Origin: Lactuca virosa
Taxonomy: Eukaryota; Streptophyta; Magnoliopsida; Asterales; Asteraceae
Assembly: GCA_928212115.1 (NCBI GenBank)
Contig: CAKMRJ010005745.1
Location: 75,874,425-75,938,424, forward strand
Length of the DNA stretch: 64,000 bases
Direction: 5' to 3'
The notes beneath the pieces are model-generated. The model was not told the DNA's origin. It saw only the letters and a list, made by a program, of their open reading frames with translations, and did no database searches. Every line of letters starts with the position of its first letter. The stretch's first letter is position 1. A program made the position numbers and the translations under genes. Shown in pieces: positions 43,768 to 56,033 of this stretch.

Positions 43768-44333
43768 AAAACAACTCGTACTTAGAGATTACTTCATGGA
43801 TCAAGTCACAAGTAATTCTAAAATGATAATATCTTTTATTTTTCAAACCAAGATACATATGGGGTTTTGTTTGCAAAATTTGTCATGCATTGGTCTGCTA
43901 ACATTATCCGTCACTGGTAGTCATAAAGGGTATGTCAATGTATGATATGACGAGTAGACAAAAGTTATGTATTCAAAGTTTATTGTTCCTTTTCATAACC
44001 GAGAAGCGATATCTATGGGCCCCTTAATGATTTGATGTTGACATCTGAAGTGCTTGGTTGAGCCCTGAATAAAATTGATGTGTTTAATTTAAAATTCAGA
44101 AATAATCGTTAGAAATCTTTATCGGGAGCAGAATTTTGAACAATGAGATTGACCCTTATCCATGTCTCATGTATATACATATATCTAGAACAAAGGAATG
44201 ACTAATCACTTATCTAAGGACAAAATTTTGATTCAGATCGAAGTTTAGCAGTTGGATTAGATGACTACTCTTTGTTGATTGTTAGGGAAGTATTAGACCT
44301 TAAAAGTTAATGACTTGTCCAAGTGGGAGACTC
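43768..44333 (+). mobile_element. copia 3' internal fragment
   Basis: This is homologous, in the opposite orientation, to copia B about 14,359-14,900. It includes GATATCTATGGGCCCCT (about 44,010) and ends with the purine tract CCAAGTGGGAGAC at 44,321-44,333. The LTR that should follow is not recognisable. It is the DNA into which gypsy-2 inserted, or its neighbour. Confidence 0.72.
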
Positions 44334-44870
44334 CACGATCATTAACTATTTGGTAATATTTCTAATAATAACATGGACTGATAACCTTGTACTTTTTGAT
44401 TGCCTTATTTTCACTCCTAATCGATTTGAGTTGGTGCAGGCCTTAGACTCTACTCAGTCGAGTAAGAACTAAAAACTATTTTTTTTTATATAACTTCCTT
44501 TTAGACTTGGCCTTGCTACACATTATAACATATAAATTACTGATATTGTGTACTAAAACCTATTTTTATAGACATATTCAAGTGGTTTCCCACACTCCTT
44601 TCACTTGTTTTCATTTTAACTAATGTGACTAGATACATGTCAACACTCTTACTCTTAGGTATTCTAAGCTTTGTTGTGTTACAAAAAACTTTAATATAAT
44701 GTTTCAAATTAGTAATAAAGAAATAAATTTTGTCTCCACGAGTCTTTCATTTAATTCTCATTTATGTCCCACAATTTCACAATTAGCAACATACTTTGGA
44801 TTTTGTATCCAATGCTAGATATTATCATATGTATTATTGTATCATTACCATTTAAATATGTATTATACCA
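44334..44870. other. AT-rich spacer, nothing recognised
   Basis: No frame above 60 codons and no terminal repeats or motifs that I can name. Confidence 0.6.
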
Positions 44871-44878
44871 TGTATATG

Positions 44879-45441
44879 CAGGGCCGGTCCATTAATATTG
44901 AAAGGCATATGCTAAAGATAAAAATGGGTCCTTAAATAAAAAAATTCTATGTACAAACATAATTAATTTAAGGGTTGAACTTTCGTCATGTAAAACTAAA
45001 CAGTAAATAAATTAATTAAAAATACACAAATGCAAATTTAGATCTATAAATGTAACTTTTAGAAACCGATTTAGCTAAAAAGTTAAAAGGAGGGGTAGAT
45101 TGTGAAAATTGTAGAATAATAAAGGGTTACTACGTGTATCTTGGATTTGAAATTAAAGGGGTTGAATGTCTACACATGATTGAAAATATGTAGATGGTAC
45201 AAATGGGAGTCGAACAAATAAATCTTCTTTCATTAAGCTGATATACAAACAAATAAATCTTCTTTGATTGTAGCTAGAGACGTGCCTTAACAACTGAACG
45301 ACACAACAGTTACGATCTTCTTTCATTAAGCTGATATACATTAATTTATAATATATAAACAAATAAATCTAGACACGGGCCCTATTTTTTTTGGGACCTA
45401 TGCAGCCGCACACTCAGCAGCCCCTCAAGGGGTCAGGCGTG
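44879..45441. mobile_element. Decayed hAT-type non-autonomous element
   Basis: Ends CAGGGCCGGTCC and (inverted) CACGCCTGACCC form an imperfect hAT-like pair. The flanks TGTATATG (44,871-44,878) and TCTATATG (45,442-45,449) match at 7 of 8 bases, the hAT size. The GGGCCCTATTTTTTTTGGGAC stretch at the right end is typical of this class. Inside, a phrase AAATCTTCTTTCATTAAGCT recurs about three times. No transposase is present. Confidence 0.65.
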
Positions 45442-45716
45442 TCTATATGCAAAATCCTCAACTTTCACCACACACAAAACATGATAAATAATAATATCTT
45501 AGGGTGCGTTTAGTTGCGTAAAAATGGACCGTTTTCCCGAAAAATTTTCCAAGAAAAATGAGAATTTTGAAAACGCGTTTAGTTCGTCTATTTTTCTAAA
45601 TTTTTCACGGAAAAGGAAAAGTTTCGTTTTCTAAAACTACAAAGAAGGGGGAAATTTTTGGAAAACTGATAAGCAGGGTTTTCCACATTTTCTAATTCCA
45701 AAATTTTTCCAAAATA

Positions 45717-46330
45717 ACACACACACCCACTCCCACCCCAGCCACCGCTACCTACCCCCACCTTAACACCCCCCACCCACGCACACACACAGACAGACCC
45801 ACCCCCACACACACCCACCCGCACACACACATACATACCCCCCCCCCCCCCCCCACACACACACCCACCCGCACACACACACACACACACCAACCCACAA
45901 ACACACACACATACATACCCACCTACACACACACACACCCACCCACAAACACACACACACACCCACACACACACCCACCCACAACACACACACACACACA
46001 CACACACACACCAACACAAACACACACACACATACATACCCACCCACACACACACACACCCACCCACAAACACACACACACACATACATACCCACCCACA
46101 CACACACCCACCCACAAACACACACACATACATACCCACCAACGCACCCCCACACACACAAACACACTCACACACATACCCACCCACACCCCCACAAACA
46201 CACACCCACACACACACAAACCCACACCTACCCCCACCCCCACCCTCACAGACACACACCCCACACACACACAAACCCACACCTACCCCCACAAGCACAT
46301 ACATACACACACAAACACACACTCGCACTC
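45717..46330. repeat. Complex (CA)n/(CCCA)n microsatellite
   Basis: About 600 bp of C and A in interrupted CACACA and ACCCACC runs, with recurrent CATACATACCCACC phrases and a poly-C run at about 45,839-45,854. Confidence 0.95.
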
Positions 46331-46339
46331 CCACCCACC

Positions 46340-46545
46340 CAACACCACCACCATAATCACCGACCTACCATCACCATCACCACCACCACCACCACTAACC
46401 CGTCACTAGCACCACCACCACCGCTGCCGCCGCCATCACCATCACTTACACAATTGCCGCCGCCGCCACCATCGCCTGTCATCACCACCACCGCCGCCGA
46501 CCCGCTACCGTCACCGCCCCCACCCACACCCTACCACCGCTACCG
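46340..46545. repeat. (CCA/CCG)n trinucleotide-rich tract
   Basis: CACCACCACC and GCCGCCGCC runs with substitutions, directly continuing the CA-rich block. Confidence 0.9.
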
Positions 46546-46750
46546 TTTTCTTAAAATGAAAACCGATAGAAAAATACACATCTAAACACGTTTTCTAATT
46601 TTCTAAAACTGAAAATGAAAAATGAATAAGTTTAACTAAACGCGTTTTCTTAATTTTTCAATGAAAAATGAAAACGGAAAACGAAAATCGAAAAGGGAAA
46701 ACAAAAAACGGAAAATGAAAATTGTTTTTCCATAACTAAACGCAACCTTA

Positions 46751-47482
46751 ATATTTCAACTTATATCCAACATTAGAACAAAATAACAATGTACTTTCTT
46801 ATTTGCCATCTCTTGCATAATAATATTTCCGAGTATATGTTTTCATCCATAAACACTATATGACTTTCCCAACCATAGATTTCACTAAAATGTGATTATT
46901 GGGTGCATTTTGGTATTGGTCACAAATTGTCCCAATTTCATTACTTCGTAAGGACTTTGATCCTTCTAACAAATTTCATAAGTCCAAACAATTACATTAA
47001 GCTATCTTAACATCCTAAAAACTTAAATCTTATGGATGTTACATGTATATCCATACAACAAGCCTTATGGTATGTACAAGTCCAATAGTGTGGAAATTTG
47101 TGATAAATTTCATTTTAGAGTTACATAAGCCTTATACTTGATCAATAATCATTGACTTATAGGTTAACACTCTAGAGAATTAAGAGAATTCATCACAAGG
47201 CTATCAAAGTGAGCACCTAATACTTTGAATACATGTAACGCATAATGTCGTATTTTCATATCTCGTTGCACTACAAGTATTTATGATACGTATTACTAGT
47301 TTATGTATGTTTTTCATTGTGCATCTTATATGTTATTAGTTTTTTATAAATACTTTTATAAAGAGGACATATTTTGCACTGTTTTATCATTTCTAATAAT
47401 ATGTGTAAGTTTTAAAAATCATAATCATCTTGCATTTATTCATACGGGGTATGGTTGAAATGACTAGTATGTTCCTGACACT
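46751..47482. other. AT-rich spacer, nothing recognised
   Basis: No supported frame, repeat or terminal motif. Confidence 0.6.
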
Positions 47483-47485
47483 TAG

Positions 47486-47955
47486 TGTTCTTGAGTTTTT
47501 TTTTTTTTTTTTAAGACTGAAAGGGGAGAAAATGAAAGGATTGAGAAGGAGAGAGGTGTTCTTAAGTTTTTTTTGAAGGAGAGAAAGGAAAGTGGAGGAG
47601 AGGATTGAGAGGAGGGAAGGAAGAAGAAAATAAGGGTCTCTCTTTCCGCTCATATTTGGGCGGATTCCGAAGGAAAAGCAAAAAAGATAATGATCTTACA
47701 ACTTTTTATTTTTTTAACACTCCAACTATATTTAACCAGGGGTAAAAATGTAATTTGACAATAATACACCTCCCTTTCTTTTGCAAATGGAGACGTCAAC
47801 TGAATTTTTTTCTCCTTCTATCTTCTTCCGTCTCTTTCCCCTCCCCTCCCTTTCCTCTCCTTCTTTAAAATTTTAACTCAAGAACATAGTCTTCTTCCCT
47901 CTCTTTCCCCTCCCCTCCCTTTCCTCCCATTCTTTAAAATTTAAACTCAAGAACA
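47486..47955. mobile_element. Fold-back MITE with duplicated polypurine ends
   Basis: Perfect 13-bp inverted ends TGTTCTTGAGTTT / AAACTCAAGAACA are flanked by TAG on both sides (47,483-47,485 and 47,956-47,958). The left arm contains two successive copies of end plus purine-rich run (second end at about 47,553). The right arm contains two copies of pyrimidine-rich run plus end (first ending at about 47,887). The two arms are complementary over much of their length. No coding capacity; the 86-codon frame here is chance. The superfamily is unclear. Confidence 0.65.
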
Positions 47956-47958
47956 TAG

Positions 47959-49430
47959 TGTTATAGAGACTTACATATCCATTTCAGATAGAGTTTGCCA
48001 GTGGCATTATAGAAAGACTTCCTGAGACTTTTAAGTCTTGTAAAACTTTCATGTGGTGAATGTGTGATTGTTTGTGTGTACCGAGTATTTGAGATTATAA
48101 GCCACTTAGTATGCTTTATGTTAACTTAGATAACATGCTATGGTTAACCATAATAACCAGAGAATTATTTTAAAGAGATAGGGGGACATAGCAATTGTGA
48201 GACAAATATGACTTTTTGAAATTGGCACGGATGTCAATATTATACATTGCATGTATTATATACACAACTATAATTTTTGGTGAATTGGTACTTCCAATTT
48301 AATTAAATATGTTTTTATCTTTAAATTATATTTATGAATATTAATATTTCAAATTGGTCAATACGAAGGTTGTTACACTAAGCATACATGGTGTTTGGTC
48401 TAACTACTTTCATATATTGTTTAACTATCCAATATTATTATTCAATTTGTTGATTACGACATTCACAATAATTTTAATCCATTTTTAATACCACAACGTA
48501 TATTAATATCATTAATGCCAACAATCTTCAAATTACACACCAAATATCCGTGAATATTCTTTTTAGTTAATTACCTATATATCGTTAATTTTTATATTAA
48601 TTCGTGGAAATAAAAAAAAATTAAGAGGTTATATTCTGAAATCATAAAATTGTGGTTGTTGGATTTATTATTTAGCATAATTAAAAGAAAAATAAATACA
48701 CAAGAAGCGCACAAGGAGAGATCAATCCTGGTACCTCCTCGTGGTATGAGGTGACATTCATTAATGAACTAACATATGACTTTTGGTTGTGATTCCTACA
48801 ATTATTTTCATTTTCATATACATCAAGTCTGATGTGAGGTGGGTTCAAAATGTTTATAATACGGGATATATGTTTCAAAATAATATTTGTATCATTGATT
48901 TTCTTATATATACTTTATATATGACAGAGCATAAATACTATATATGATGTTACACATGACATATATATGGGACTTAATGACTTATAAATGCTATGATCAA
49001 CATTTTGATTAAACAAAATTGTGTCGTGATGATTTCATGAACTTGTCTTATTCATATCATATGGATCATAGGATGTTTTATTGACTTCAATGTTGTCTAT
49101 ATATTGTGATGTAGAGGTCAAGTTTTGACATTCTTGTCGATATTAGCTTAAATGCGTGTGGATACAGTGCTCTAAGGATGCACTTGGGCAAGTGTGTGAC
49201 AATAACCACTTTCTAAAACACTTGTTAATTCATTAAATTGGGGGCATTCACGAGTGTTCTTATGGACTTTAATAGTTGTAATGAAGGTGAGGGCAAGTTG
49301 ATTTGTAAATCTCCTACCTAGGTGTCATCAATATCCAACAACTGGTATGGACGTAGTGGGGGATAGATGTGAAACGGTACCGACTTGTTTTTCTCCAAAT
49401 TGTGTACCAATTATAATTGTTAAATTATTA
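47959..49430. other. AT-rich spacer, nothing recognised
   Basis: Frames are all below 70 codons. About 49,100-49,400 is less AT-rich and may be an old element, but I could not place it. Confidence 0.55.
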
Positions 49431-49439
49431 AATTAGGAT

Positions 49440-49735
49440 TGACTCATTAAGGCTCGTTTACCCGTAACTGGATCGACTCGTTATTTTTTCCATATTTTAT
49501 TAATATATAACTTAAATAATAATAATAATATATAAAATAAAAGTATCTTATACAAAAGCTCGGGAGCTTAAATGAGCCCGTAAGTGCAAGCTCGAGATCA
49601 GACTCGTTTGTTAAATGAGCTTTATTCTAGGCCCGAGCTCAGGCTCAGACTCATTAAATCTCAACTCGTTTCGAGTTTTTAACGATCCAATCTCGTAGCT
49701 CGCGAGTAGCTCGACTCGTTTACATCCCGAGGTAT
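49440..49735. mobile_element. Fragment of a GCTCGA-rich MITE
   Basis: The right side ends AGCTCGACTCGTTTACATCCC, whose complement GGGATGTAAACGAGTCGAGC looks like a DNA-element terminus. Within lie many CTCGTTT, GAGCTCGGG and AGCTCG phrases. The left terminus is missing or rearranged and no target duplication was found. Confidence 0.45.
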
Positions 49736-49887
49736 GAAGACTATCACCTGTATCTTGGTAACATGTATCTCAAGTTGAAAGAACTAGATGATGAGTGTTT
49801 AATAAGGAAAATAAGATTATGTTTAGTTTATGAAAGAAGTATTTTTTTTCAGATAACACAATAAATGTAGGAAACACATTAACCTAG

Positions 49888-49890
<3 letters not shown>

Positions 49891-49929
<39 letters not shown>

Positions 49930-49952
49930 ATATATCTATATATATATATATA
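49891..49952. repeat. (TA)n microsatellite
   Basis: About 30 TA units with two TATC interruptions, followed by a GTGTGTGGTGTGTG stretch. Confidence 0.95.
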
Positions 49953-50199
49953 ACAATTACATGGTGTGTGGTGTGTGTTGTGTGTTGTGTAAAAAATTAA
50001 GTCTTATATATGTTTGTGTAAAGGAAGTAAAGTTTGTTTAAAGGAATATCTAAAAGTGAAAATATGAGTTATCCCATATTGTTTGTGGGAAAAACATTGA
50101 AGTAGAAGAGACTCTAAAAGAAGCATGGATCACCGCATTAGAGAAAACGCTCAACTGCCTTTGAGCGGGCACACCTGTTTTCGCCTGCGGGTTCCTTTT

Positions 50200-50437
50200 G
50201 AGCCCCAATGAGCTGTTTGGGCCAACTTGCTTTGCTTTTGGACTGAGTTGGTCCGATTTGGTCTGGACTCGTCCGAGTTATGCTGATTTAGTCTGATTTG
50301 AACCATTTTTTTATTGAGTTAGAATTTTTTTCTTAGTTTTTGGCTGAGTAGGCATAACTCGCCTCGGTTGTAGTCCGATTCAAAGTAATCAGCCGAGTAC
50401 TCAGTCCAATTGGCCGAGTTTTACAACCTCTGTTGAG
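50200..50437. mobile_element. Fragment of the CCGAGT-rich MULE-like MITE family
   Basis: It shares with the right half of the element at 23,503-24,090 the ordered phrases ACTCGCCTCGGT, CCGATTC, AGTAATC, GCCGAGTACTC and GGCCGAGTTTT followed by a CAACCTC end. The left end and TSD are not recognisable. Confidence 0.6.
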
Positions 50438-50439
50438 CT

Positions 50440-52430
50440 CTCATTTTGATGTATATATCATATAATTGTCTGTTTTATGAAGTTTTGAGTAATATATTTA
50501 GTGTTTGTCAATATTAATCAAGTTTAAATCGTAATATATCTAATTTTCACTGTATTTGTTAATGTTAAAGAATACAGTGCAACGTTATCTCAACGGAAAT
50601 TTTCAAATTTTCCAATAAATCAATAGATTTAATTATGGAAAAAGAAAATATGAAATAAATTATATTTGGTAATTATCGGATTACATTCCACTTTTATAAA
50701 AAAACATTCAAATGAACGAATGTTGTGCAACGTGTCTATTGGCATATTTTTTGAAATATTTATTGATATTTGCCAAGTGTTAATTATAGAGCTTTATCTT
50801 TTTTTGTTTTTTGACAAGTAGTTATCTGAAAAAAAAAAAAAGGATAAGTAAATAGGGGTCTTTTGTGAAAGTCCTTTTTCAAAAGTTACAAAAAGAAAAA
50901 GAAGGTATTACATTGTAGAAAACAACTTTACATTATAATTAGTTGTTGACTAGACAATATTAATCCTAAACCAACAAATATTTAAATTGGAGCTAATTAT
51001 TTTGTTCCAGCAAGTTGGTCTACCTAACAATTACTATGATATATTTTTTTAACCTCTCCTACTTTAATTCTAAACTACTCACGATGTGTGTAACTTCTGC
51101 TATATGTCCCTTATATGTTAGTGTGGTTGAAAGTATGGATCACTTTTTATTTTATTTTATTTTATTTTTATTTTATTTTATTGTAACTTTGAGATAGAGG
51201 TTTGGAGATGCTGCATCTGGTCGATTTGGGGCTTGAGTTGATATGGTCCTTAGTGTACACACTGTTTTGGTCGATTTGGATGATATTCAAATCAACTTTT
51301 TCAGATAGTTAAAATATAGATCGAAATGTGTTTCGTCTGATGCGTTTGATTGATGTTGGTGTTCGTTCTACTTTTCTCTAACTATATTTTGTAATATTCT
51401 ACTTTTCTCTAAATGTGCTAGTTTGTTACCCTGATCATCACATAAAGTGCAAAAAGCAGATTAAACAACTCCTCTATTTGTTGGATGTTCGTAATTAGTT
51501 GTTAACCTGTAAAGATTAATATTCAAACCAAATAAAAATTTGGTTTTAATTGGAACTAATTAATCTGTCCCACTAAATAGGTGTACCTAACAGGCTAACA
51601 CCGAGGATATTTAATTTCTCTATTGATAATTTTGTTTGTTAGCATTATTTGTACATTCAAAGCTAAAAAGTCGTACTTAGAAGTCATTACGGAGTTGATA
51701 ATTTCTTTAACCATTTAAAACAACTATTTTTATAAGCTAATTCTGCCATTTAAAACTAAAAACTGATTTTTATAGCAAACGTTTGCAACAACTGTTTACG
51801 CATTGTTAAAAATCCAAAAAATTAAATATTCTCCTATATTTTCTTTCTATTACCTTCCTAACCATATTTATAACAAGTAGATTAAAATATCATCCATTTT
51901 ATTAAATATGTCATTAAAAATGACACATATCAACATTTAATACTGTATATAAGAAGATAAATAGAAATAAAATATTTAATTTCTCAATCAATCCTTTATC
52001 AATTCACACTTATAAGTTCTATCACACTCAAGTAGGAGCGTATTTATGTTATGTTTGATCAACACTCATATTTTTAACATAGTTAGGCATACTTTAATTT
52101 CTTTGTATAGAAATAAGATAAAATATATGATAACATATTTAATATTTTTTCCTTCGTTCTTTGCTTCTTTGTTTCTAATCATTCTATAATTCCCCGAGAT
52201 GATATGTAAAATTAATTAAAAGCCAAAAGGTTTCAAAATTCCTATCAACTCGAACAAAACCCAATTAAATAGTATTTTTTGAAAAAAAAAATGGAGAAAT
52301 AACATCTAACATCATGGTCTCTTTTTTTGTTTCATATCCGTCATCCATCTTTGGTTATTTAAGACTATCATAACCAACTAGACAATCCTAATTATTATAA
52401 CATTTATAAACGATGGATTCAATCAATTTC
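50440..52430. other. AT-rich spacer, nothing recognised
   Basis: Only short chance frames and an ATTTT-rich run at about 51,143-51,182. No terminal repeats noticed. Confidence 0.6.
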
Positions 52431-52438
52431 TTAATATA

Positions 52439-52515
52439 CACTATAAAAAAAAAAAAAAAAATCAACATCGGCGACATACCCGACGTTACTGCTACAGCCT
52501 TGATTTTTTGTAGTG
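52439..52515. mobile_element. 77-bp CACTA derivative
   Basis: The left end CACTATAAAAAA and the inverted right end CACTACAAAAAA flank only about 50 bp, which still contains GGCGACATACCCGACG of the subterminal type. ATA lies directly on both sides (52,436-52,438 and 52,516-52,518), the 3-bp CACTA duplication. Confidence 0.75.
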
Positions 52516-52539
52516 ATATAATAAACGCAACAATGAAAG

Positions 52540-52552
52540 AATTTATTATTAT

Positions 52553-52581
<29 letters not shown>
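52540..52581. repeat. (ATT)n microsatellite
   Basis: About 13 ATT units with one GTT interruption. Confidence 0.95.
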
Positions 52582-52583
<2 letters not shown>

Positions 52584-52735
52584 TTATGCTATAAACATAA
52601 TGTTTTTAAAAATGATAATAACTTCTAGATACTTATGAGTTTACAGATGATAATCTATTAGAAGTGACTTAATGGCACATGCATATATAGTGTCAAATGG
52701 ATCTATAATAATTTATTTTTCTAGGTTATTTCTAG

Positions 52736-53295
52736 TCATTATTATATATATATTAAAGTTGTGGAAGAAAGGAATATTAAAGTTGAGTAACTTTGTCCAG
52801 GTTTGGTCCCTTGATTTACATATCCGGTCCCTGTACTTCTTTAATTAATTTATTCATGTCCTTTTGTTTGTGTTCCATTCAACTTCCCATTTTTTTGGCA
52901 GAATTGGTCCCTGTATTATTGTTAGAAGTTAGGAATACTAAATTTGGATATTTTTTGGCAACTTTGCTCATTATTCTTTACCCATTTTTATACTTTTGGT
53001 CCTTGCAATCAATATTTTTACACTTTTTTGGAACCTTTTAATATTTAAAGTTTGGTCACAAAACTTTAACGGTTTAACAACTTTGATCCCTTTTCTAAAA
53101 AGTTGATAATTCCTACCCCTTTAATTCTTTAGCCATTTTCACACTTCTGGTCCTTGCAGTCAAAACTTTTACATTTTTTGTCCGGGGCAAAGCCCGGACT
53201 TTTCATCCTTGCACTTTCTATGTCTGTCATATTTATCAATTCGGAAACAACATTGAAAGCTTCTGGCCCCCGCGTAGCGGGGATAACCTTTCTAG
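52736..53295 (+). mobile_element. Short non-autonomous Helitron
   Basis: The 3' end has a hairpin CCCGC-GTA-GCGGG (about 53,269-53,282), ten or so bases, then CTAG followed by host T at 53,296, the Helitron terminus. The 5' end is placed at TCATTATTATAT (52,736), less surely. Inside, GGTCCCTG or GGTCCTTGCA phrases recur about six times. There is no Rep/helicase; the 82-codon frame is chance. Confidence 0.65.
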
Positions 53296-54660
53296 TTTAT
53301 ATATAAAATAATTCACTCGTTCAAAAAACTAAAACTAAAGGCATGCAGAGTATATATCTTCTTCGGGGTAGGTTTCCTTAAGATGGTAGGGGCAAATTGC
53401 AGATTAGTTGTAAAATATAATAATTCAGGAACTATCAATTATTGAGTACTACCTCTGCGAATTTTTGTTAATTTGACCTTTTAAATAATTATATCCAAAT
53501 TGTTATACAAATATTTATCTTCTTTAGTATAAATATAATAGAAAATACTGTCGCTTCTAACGATAAGAGATTATGGCCAAATTAGGAAACTTATAGATAA
53601 AAAAAGCAAACGTAGTTGACACTTAATGTTCAAAGTTACGTGTTCTTGAAAGTATAATCTTTTCTAAAAAAACTATTTTTTTTTCAACAATGATTCCAAC
53701 CATTGTAATATGGGTTTCTCATATCTTTCTAAATTCAAGATTTTGTTTTATTGCTCATCTTGATCCTAGTTGCGTGTGACCTTAATATATATGGCCTTAT
53801 AACTTAATGAAGACCAGGACCTAAATCTTAAATAGCTTTTCACGTAAAAAAATAAATAAAAAGTTTGATCTACCGACGTTTTTTTGGGTACCATATATGA
53901 TATAGACACGTTAGGTTTGCTACTTGGGATCCTTTCTGAAAAACACTCTATATAAATAATAATTATAAAAAATGCAAATTATCATTTATCCATTTACAAA
54001 AAAAAAAAGTAAAAAAAAAAAAAATACCCCAAACAATAATTATACATGAATATTTCACAGTTGTACTGATTGTTGACCACGGTTAAAACGCATACATAAA
54101 AATATCGGTCCCCATAAATTTTATGGAGTGTTAACAGTGGTATGGGCCATATTAATTACGAGGGCCATTTCAATCTTTAAGTGGCGTAATTAAACTTTAT
54201 GTTTGTTGGTGGATTAGAGTTATTTTCATGACAGTCAGATTCCAAAATGCATGAAAAGTGGCTTATTATAAAGATTATATTACAAACCTACCTTTGTCAT
54301 GTAATTCTCTTTCTAAGTGTATTTATGATAACTTGTATGATAATTATACATTAGAAAAGAAGGAATCCCAATCCCACGATGGCCTTAATCTTTTCAGTTG
54401 TGTGGTTCATTTCGAAAACTTGTAATGTTTTGGTATTCAATAAAAATAGATGTTATTTGTTAAGAAGGAACTCTTTCAAACCATCCATTTCATTATCACA
54501 TCAGTTCTATATTAGCTCCACAACAAATTTTTTTTTTTTTCATCTTTTCCAACTTACAACGTATGAAAATGATATATTTCACAACCCACTTGCCACCTCA
54601 TTATTACTATTTTAATTGATTAGAAAATTACAAATAAAACATATTTTTAATTCAAAACAA
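53296..54660. other. AT-rich spacer, nothing recognised
   Basis: No supported gene or element. The 78-codon frame at 54,379-54,615 has no recognisable features. Confidence 0.6.
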
Positions 54661-54670
54661 TTTAAAAAAT

Positions 54671-54673
<3 letters not shown>

Positions 54674-54749
<76 letters not shown>
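54674..54749. repeat. (TA)n(TG)n microsatellite
   Basis: About 31 TA units run into six TG units, then a purine-rich GAAA stretch to about 54,815. Confidence 0.95.
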
Positions 54750-54750
<1 letters not shown>

Positions 54751-54869
54751 AAAATAAAAAGAAAAAGAAATAAATAATACGAAGAGAGTAGAGAAAGAAA
54801 GAGAAAGAAGATACATTTGAATCATTGGATGAGTGCAACAACCTACTAGAATAGTGAGACATTTTTCCG

Positions 54870-55610
54870 GTCGAATTGTTCCACCTGCAGCACTGCTAAC
54901 CCAAACACCCTAACCTGTCACCACTACGTTCATTCTTAAAAGAGGCGGATGTGATTTAGTTACTTAGTTGTGTTGAACTAAATCAAGATTAGATCTTTTT
55001 TATGTATCTATTTGTTGGTCCGATTAGTATAGTTCCCCGTTTATTGGTTGTAATTTGTAATGCTTGCATTTTTGTTGTACTAGCATCTTACTCGTCTTTT
55101 AATGCATCCGTCCGTTAAAAAAAGGTTAATATTATAAATAGATGAAAAAAATGGTTGTTTAAATTTTCAAAAGCGTCATTGGTTAAATTTTAAATAAACT
55201 CATATCAAAGAGTAAGTAACTGCAAAAGTTTTTTTTAAAAAAATATCTATCTTCTGATTGTATCATGCAAACAAAACTTTTTAATTGGTTATTTTATGAT
55301 AATATTTTTTTAAAACAATAATTTCGCTACCCATGTTAAGCCTTATATATTTTTATGTAAAACTTTTAGTTTTTTATGTTGTAAACAATAAGTAGCCATT
55401 ACATTATTACAACATGATATTTTTAAAGATTTTATCTATCTAGGTCATGAAAAGTAGATAGAAAATAGGAAATTCTCATCTTTGCTATAACATTAAGTAG
55501 GTCTTCACCTTTTTGGTTATCTTTTAGTACAAACTAGGTAACACTGTTAGGCCCCTTACAAAACAATTAAAAACTGGATAAATCAAATACAAGTAAGATA
55601 CTCATAAATC
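54870..55610. other. AT-rich spacer, nothing recognised
   Basis: No frame or repeat of note. Confidence 0.6.
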
Positions 55611-55632
55611 GATTATTGAATTAAGTGCAATA

Positions 55633-55978
55633 AATAGCAATGTACTTTGGTATTTCTTGTATTTAAGGTTCTTTAGCAGAAAAATAATAGATTATTTAAT
55701 TTCAAAGTTTCATGTATCTATATAATTACCAACAAATACATGTTGATTTGGTAATTATGTTTGTAATTGTGTTTATGTTTTAAGTGTAAAAAATAGCAAT
55801 GTACTTTGGTTTTTTGTCCATAGTTTAAAAATAGCAATGTACTTTGGCGTCAATAAATGCATGTTGATTTGGTAATTGTGTTTGTAATTGTGTTTATGTT
55901 TTAAGTGCAATAAATAGTAATGTACTTTGGTATTTTGTCGCTAGTTTAAAAATAACAATGTACTTTGATAGCTTTTTG
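55633..55978. repeat. Dispersed AATAGCAATGTACTTTGG repeat
   Basis: Five copies lie at 55,633-55,650, 55,792-55,809, 55,830-55,847, about 55,923-55,940 and 55,961-55,978 (the last two with one to two changes). Longer flanks (TTTTAAGTG before, GTAATTGTGTTTATG upstream) also repeat. They lie in what looks like the intron ahead of the CACTA exon at 56,034. Confidence 0.85.
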
Positions 55979-56033
55979 TTTATGTTTGATAATTTAACTT
56001 ATAAGTTTATATATGTTGTTATTTATTATGTAG

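Larger units (their letters stand above)
45502..46747. mobile_element. Tourist-like (Harbinger) MITE with CA-rich core
   Basis: Ends GGGTGCGTTTAGTT and (inverted) GGTTGCGTTTAGTT match at 13 of 14 bases. TTA lies on both sides (45,499-45,501 and 46,748-46,750). Further AACGCGTTTAGTT copies lie subterminally on both arms. The core (45,720-46,545) is simple sequence, so only about 400 bp is element proper. The 248-, 134- and 119-codon frames across it are Cys/Val/Gly translations of CA repeats. Confidence 0.8.

Noticed and set aside
45588..46334. 248-, 134- and 119-codon minus-strand frames rich in Cys, Val and Gly
   Set aside because: They translate a CA/CCCA microsatellite in three frames at once; no domain, start context or intron signals.
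53210..53296. GC-rich hairpin as a transcription terminator
   Set aside because: Followed by CTAG-T at the Helitron spacing and no gene lies upstream; a Helitron end explains it better.
54662..54862. 66-codon frame with Tyr-Ile repeats
   Set aside because: Translation of a (TA)n microsatellite.
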